Assembly: GCA_002350445.1 (NCBI GenBank)
Contig: DEEV01000098.1
Location: 1,740-7,856 of the forward strand
Reading direction: 5' to 3'
DNA length: 6,117 nt
Origin: Treponema sp. UBA2869
GTDB taxonomy: Bacteria > Spirochaetota > Spirochaetia > Treponematales > Treponemataceae
Shown piece by piece: positions 3,390-6,117 of this stretch. The position numbers and the translations under genes are program-made. The stretch's first letter is position 1; the number at the start of each line of letters is the position of its first letter. The notes beneath the pieces were generated by a model. It saw only the letters and a list, made by a program, of their open reading frames with translations, did no database searches and was not told the DNA's origin.

Positions 3390-6117
3390 TTTACCCTCCA
3401 ACGCCATAGTTGCGTCGTAAGATTCGCCGCTGTAAGTTGCGGCTGCATAAACTGTATAGTTACCTGTCGGGAACGAAGCCGGAATTGTGATTGTATCGGT
3501 TGTAGACTCTAGTCCTGTAAGGCTTCCATCATACATAAGCTGAATATACCAGGTAACGTCATCTTTTATTGTATCGTAGTCAACTGTAGAAGTTACTCCG
3601 TCTGTATCCTTTGTAATTACAGGAACAACTTTTATTGTTGTTTCAGTGCCTGTATTAAATTCTGAAATTGCAGAGCCGGCAGAATCGGCAAGAGAGAATG
3701 CAAATGAATATGTTATTATTGTAAAGCTTCCGCCTGTGTAATTGCGCAGTTTTCCGTCCGGATCAATTTTCCAGCCTGTTCCGGCAGGCTTGTTTGCAAG
3801 CGTAAACTTTTCGTTATTGTTTTCGAGTAAAGATGTAGAACCTGCAGTCATTTCGAGAATTGTTTTATCTATTTCGTATTCTTCCAGCGTGATTTGTGCG
3901 GCATCTGTTGCAACATCGTCTGCAAGTTTAATAGCCTTTCCTGTTTTTGTGATATAAACATCATTTGTATCAGAAACTTTTGAACCACCGTACATTGTAA
4001 GAACACCGCCGGAAATATAAATTCCATTACCATTAATTGTACCGCCAGTTGTTTTTGCTCCGTTAGAACTGATTGTAGAAGACATATTCATAGAAAGGTT
4101 ACCGCTTGTAAGAGCAATACCCGCACCATTTCCGGAACTATAGATATAGTTAGTATTAATACGCGCAGAATTAAGCTGAACCTGACCATAAGTACTTACG
4201 TTAATTCCACCACCACCGGCACCGGCTGTATTGCCTGTTACAGCGCCATCAAGAATTTGTACAAGACCACGGTCAACATGGATTCCGCCTCCGGTACCCA
4301 TATTTCCAATAACGCTGGAAGAAGTTTTGTTTGCGGCAATATTATTTTTAATTTCTGCACTAGAGCCATTTACAACAAGAACTCTTGAAGGAGCCGCAGA
4401 ATCCCATGTAACCGGAGATTCTTCTGTAGATGCAAGACAGATTCCTCCACCTGTACCACCAGATGAACCACAAGCCCGGTTATCACTTACGCTGGCAGAA
4501 CCAGTCATATTAACAGTTCCGTGGCTTACAAAAATTCCCGCACCATTTTGAGCTGAGTTTCCAAGGCAGACTGTACCAGACTCTGTTTCGACTGTTCCAC
4601 CAATAAGTGCCGTACCAGAAAGATTTACAGTTGGATCTGCTGCAGTTTTTGCCGTATTTTCCAGATAGATTCCGCCGCCTTTAAATGCGTGGTTATTCTG
4701 AATCTTACCGGCAGACATATTTAAGGTTCCTTCGCAATAAACCGCACCACCCTTTCCGCTGCTGCAGTTATTCTGAAGAAATACATTTGCGCCAATTTCG
4801 AGAGAACAGCCTGAATTAATCTGTACAAGAGGCGCACTTGCTTTTACACCTGTATTTGCAGCATTACTATAAGCATAACCTATAGCTCCGTCGCTGCTCC
4901 ATACTGCACCACCGTCAATAGTAACACCCAAAAGCTTATTATCAGCCGAATCATTATCAGCAGTAATAAGAGGACCGGTTGTATAAGTAGCAGCGCGTTT
5001 AACTGTAATATTCTTTGAAACTGTAAGGCTATTTAATTGTGTAAATGCAGAAGTATTTGATGTAAGTATAGAACTAAGAAGAATGATATTTTTGTTTGTA
5101 AATGAAGTACCGTTATCCAATACGGTAATAGCGTTAGCTAAATTCAGATAAGGAACTTCAGAACTGTAACCGCGTCCACCGCCATTTTCTGCCGCACCGG
5201 TAGCATTCTGAGGGTCAACATAAATATTCTTATAGCTCCATTTTGCATACAGACGAATATCACCGGTTATAGAGCTACCGGTGTATGAAGCTGGAATATA
5301 ATAATCACCTTCGGCTGTTTTAGAAAGCTCTGATGTACAAGTCATATTTGTATACCAGCCGTTAAATACAATTTCGTTATCGTCGCCGGAATAAATATGT
5401 GCCGGGACAGGGATAATAGTCAGCCTTCCATAAGTATGTTTTATAGGAAGTGTTGCAGTTTTCCCTGTAAATACTGAGAGTTCAGAATAATCTAAGTAAA
5501 CAACCGAATATTCTTCTGCGTCAATTTTTGCGTAAAGCGTAACGTTGTTTGTTTTCTGACCTTTTGACCAGCCTGTAACTGCCGTGCCTGTAAATTCATC
5601 ATTAAGATACCAGCCTTTAAATTCCATGTGTGCGCCAGGCTCGTAATCCGGAAGCGTGATTGTCTGAGTTGTATTAAAGGAAGTTGGTGCGCCGTCAGGC
5701 GGTGTTAAAGCCGTGCCATCAGCTTTGCAATACGAAATTGTATACGGAGTATTGATTTCGTTGTAAACAAGAGTTCCGGTTGTGTTACGGCCAGAAACAA
5801 GTCTTAAAGCAGCATAGTTTTGAGAACAAAGCGTTACAGATGACTCATCAATTTTTCCGAACAAAAGCCTGAGCATATACATTCCGCTTGTGCCTGTTCC
5901 AGAAACATTTACAACTGTGTATGGTCCTTCTTCGCCAACTAAAAGAACAGAGCCCGCTGTTCCTGTTGCAATTGTGCCGGACACTGTTGATGCAGAAACA
6001 GGAACAAGATAGCCTTCTACCGAAATTGTTGAACCGTCTGAAGGGGTTGGATATTTTACTGTAATATTGTAAGTTCCGCTTCCAGTAGAAGAAGGATTAA
6101 GACTAACTGTTGCATTG
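3387..6117 (-). CDS. Gene A: large modular surface protein with InlB B-type repeats and a right-handed beta-helix (5' partial)
   Basis: The frame is open from the right edge to TAA at 3389-3387, giving 909 complete codons; the true start lies beyond 6117. A GTG at 5984 is in frame, but coherent protein-like sequence continues for 44 codons upstream of it, so it is not the start. Numbering from the first full codon (6116-6114): 1-124 is a Ser/Thr/Gly-rich beta region; 125-198 and 202-293 are two InlB B-like (Listeria-Bacteroides) repeats with FKGWY...LYAKI and FNGWY...LYAKW; 297-330 is a beta-helix entry segment beginning NIYVDP; about 430-720 are coils with eight glycine hinges (GGAV, GGGI, GAGI) and I-x-x-N turns; 781-790 is the closing motif GWKIDPDGKL; 794-909 is an Ig-like beta domain. 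Secretion is expected but the signal peptide is off the window. No catalytic motif was seen. Binding or adhesion at the cell surface is an inference from the fold classes. It is coupled to gene B downstream. Confidence 0.93.
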   Translation of the reverse strand, partial: NATVSLNPSSTGSGTYNITVKYPTPSDGSTISVEGYLVPVSASTVSGTIATGTAGSVLLVGEEGPYTVVNVSGTGTSGMYMLRLLFGKIDESSVTLCSQNYAALRLVSGRNTTGTLVYNEINTPYTISYCKADGTALTPPDGAPTSFNTTQTITLPDYEPGAHMEFKGWYLNDEFTGTAVTGWSKGQKTNNVTLYAKIDAEEYSVVYLDYSELSVFTGKTATLPIKHTYGRLTIIPVPAHIYSGDDNEIVFNGWYTNMTCTSELSKTAEGDYYIPASYTGSSITGDIRLYAKWSYKNIYVDPQNATGAAENGGGRGYSSEVPYLNLANAITVLDNGTSFTNKNIILLSSILTSNTSAFTQLNSLTVSKNITVKRAATYTTGPLITADNDSADNKLLGVTIDGGAVWSSDGAIGYAYSNAANTGVKASAPLVQINSGCSLEIGANVFLQNNCSSGKGGAVYCEGTLNMSAGKIQNNHAFKGGGIYLENTAKTAADPTVNLSGTALIGGTVETESGTVCLGNSAQNGAGIFVSHGTVNMTGSASVSDNRACGSSGGTGGGICLASTEESPVTWDSAAPSRVLVVNGSSAEIKNNIAANKTSSSVIGNMGTGGGIHVDRGLVQILDGAVTGNTAGAGGGGINVSTYGQVQLNSARINTNYIYSSGNGAGIALTSGNLSMNMSSTISSNGAKTTGGTINGNGIYISGGVLTMYGGSKVSDTNDVYITKTGKAIKLADDVATDAAQITLEEYEIDKTILEMTAGSTSLLENNNEKFTLANKPAGTGWKIDPDGKLRNYTGGSFTIITYSFAFSLADSAGSAISEFNTGTETTIKVVPVITKDTDGVTSTVDYDTIKDDVTWYIQLMYDGSLTGLESTTDTITIPASFPTGNYTVYAAATYSGESYDATMALEGK
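3390..3737 (-). other. Gene A C-terminal Ig-like beta domain (residues 794-909)
   Basis: After the helix closing motif comes SFTIITYSFAFSLADSAG, then TTIKVVPVITK, VTWYIQLMYDGS, ITIPASFPTG and NYTVYAAATYSG. The alternating strands with a central Trp and a final G-x-Y-x-V strand fit an Ig-like sandwich. The protein ends MALEGK with no membrane anchor, autotransporter barrel or sorting signal, so anchoring must come from the missing N-terminus. Confidence 0.55.
3394..3399 (-). promoter_or_regulatory. Ribosome binding site of gene B, inside the end of gene A
   Basis: The minus strand reads TTGGAGGGTAAATAATG across 3401-3385. GGAGGG is a near-perfect Shine-Dalgarno, with its GGAGG core ending 7 bases before the ATG. 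It is formed by gene A's last sense codons (Leu-Glu-Gly-Lys), so ribosomes finishing gene A clear and reuse this site. It fixes the start of gene B. Confidence 0.88.
3735..5228 (-). other. Gene A right-handed beta-helix domain (residues 297-794)
   Basis: The entry segment NIYVDPQNATG, a Gly-rich turn, and VPYLNLANAI match in style the entries of both gene B helices. Successive rungs then read NITVKRA, VTIDGGAVW, LEIGANVFLQNN, LNMSAGKIQNN, VNMTGSASVSDN and LTMYGGSKVSD. The domain ends with IKLADDV, then strands to GWKIDPDGKLRN (781-792), which matches the closing motif of gene B helix 1. At about 500 residues it is the longest module in the window. Confidence 0.78.
3963..4754 (-). repeat. Glycine-hinge coil repeats of gene A beta-helix
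   Basis: Eight hinges occur at residues 456 (GGAV), 480 (GGGI), 525 (GAGI), 556 (GGGI), 609 (GGGI), 635 (GGGI), 664 (GAGI) and 696 (GNGI), with intervals of 24 to 53 residues. Most are preceded by an I/V-x-x-N turn: KIQNN, SVSDN, EIKNN, AVTGN, RINTN, TISSN. The pairing recalls the GGAI/FxxN repeats of chlamydial Pmp proteins. The units are degenerate at DNA level. Confidence 0.75.
5238..5513 (-). other. Gene A InlB B-type repeat 2
   Basis: Residues 202-293 run from EYSVVYLDY through FNGWYTNMTC to IRLYAKW, repeating the pattern of repeat 1 three residues after it ends. It is longer than repeat 1 because of an insertion between GWY and LYAKW (TAEGDYYIPASYTG). The terminal W-S-Y-K leads straight into the beta-helix entry segment. 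Confidence 0.78.
5523..5744 (-). other. Gene A InlB B-type (Listeria-Bacteroides) repeat 1
   Basis: Residues 125-198 run from YTISYCKADG through ITLPDY and EFKGWYLNDEFTG to NVTLYAKI. The order of Y-T-I-x-Y strand, T-x-x-L-P, F-x-GWY and the terminal LYAK is the signature of the Flg_new/InlB B-repeat family (PF09479), a small beta-grasp-like extracellular module found in surface proteins of many bacteria. Confidence 0.8.

Noticed and set aside
3387..3420. A promoter or terminator between the two genes
   Set aside because: There is no intergenic space. No -35/-10 pair or hairpin with a T run is convincing at the junction.
200..4551. Short open frames on the plus strand (200-466, 1797-2018, 2920-3123, 3054-3365, 3742-3957, 4231-4551)
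   Set aside because: Each lies entirely opposite one of the two long minus-strand genes, which have clear domain structure. The plus-strand products are low-complexity, lack recognisable domains and have no convincing ribosome sites.
1303..5228. Polysaccharide lyase or other enzyme activity for the beta-helix domains
   Set aside because: Pectate-lyase-like folds can be catalytic, but no conserved Asp/Arg/Lys catalytic cluster is visible and the Gly/Ser/Asn-rich degenerate coils fit structural surface repeats better.

Overview
The window is fully coding on the minus strand. It holds two long, modular, surface-type protein genes, and each runs off one edge. Nothing in the sequence supports an RNA gene, mobile element, CRISPR array or terminator, and no intergenic stretch exists. 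The architecture suggests a spirochaete of the genus Treponema: a lipoprotein signal with a relaxed LFSC lipobox, right-handed beta-helix coils with GGGI hinges, Listeria-Bacteroides (InlB B-type) repeats, and a DUF285/BspA-like repeat tract in adjacent large proteins. The genus is inferred from domain style, not from a marker gene.

Layout in transcription order (right to left). Gene A (6117 to 3387) enters from the right edge with its N-terminus missing. It shows a beta-rich region, two InlB B-like repeats, a beta-helix with eight glycine hinges, and a C-terminal Ig-like beta domain. It stops at TAA 3389-3387. Gene B starts at ATG 3387-3385, sharing one base with that stop (TAATG), behind a strong Shine-Dalgarno (GGAGGG) embedded in gene A's last codons. 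Gene B encodes a lipoprotein: signal peptide with Cys20, Ser/Pro/Ala linker, beta-rich N-terminal region, beta-helix 1, a Cys-rich beta-helix 2, and then the start of a DUF285 array cut by the left edge at residue 1129.

The stop/start overlap and buried ribosome site indicate that A and B are co-transcribed and probably translationally coupled. The three beta-helix domains share a similar entry segment, and two share a closing W-x-ID-x-x-GKL motif, so the pair looks built from a common module. The likely role is as cell-surface proteins, for example adhesins or host/particle-binding stalks. This is inferred from fold type, since no catalytic motif was recognised. Nothing here clearly amounts to a new system. 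The most interesting points are the tandem coupling, the module reuse, and the change from beta-helix to DUF285 repeats in gene B.
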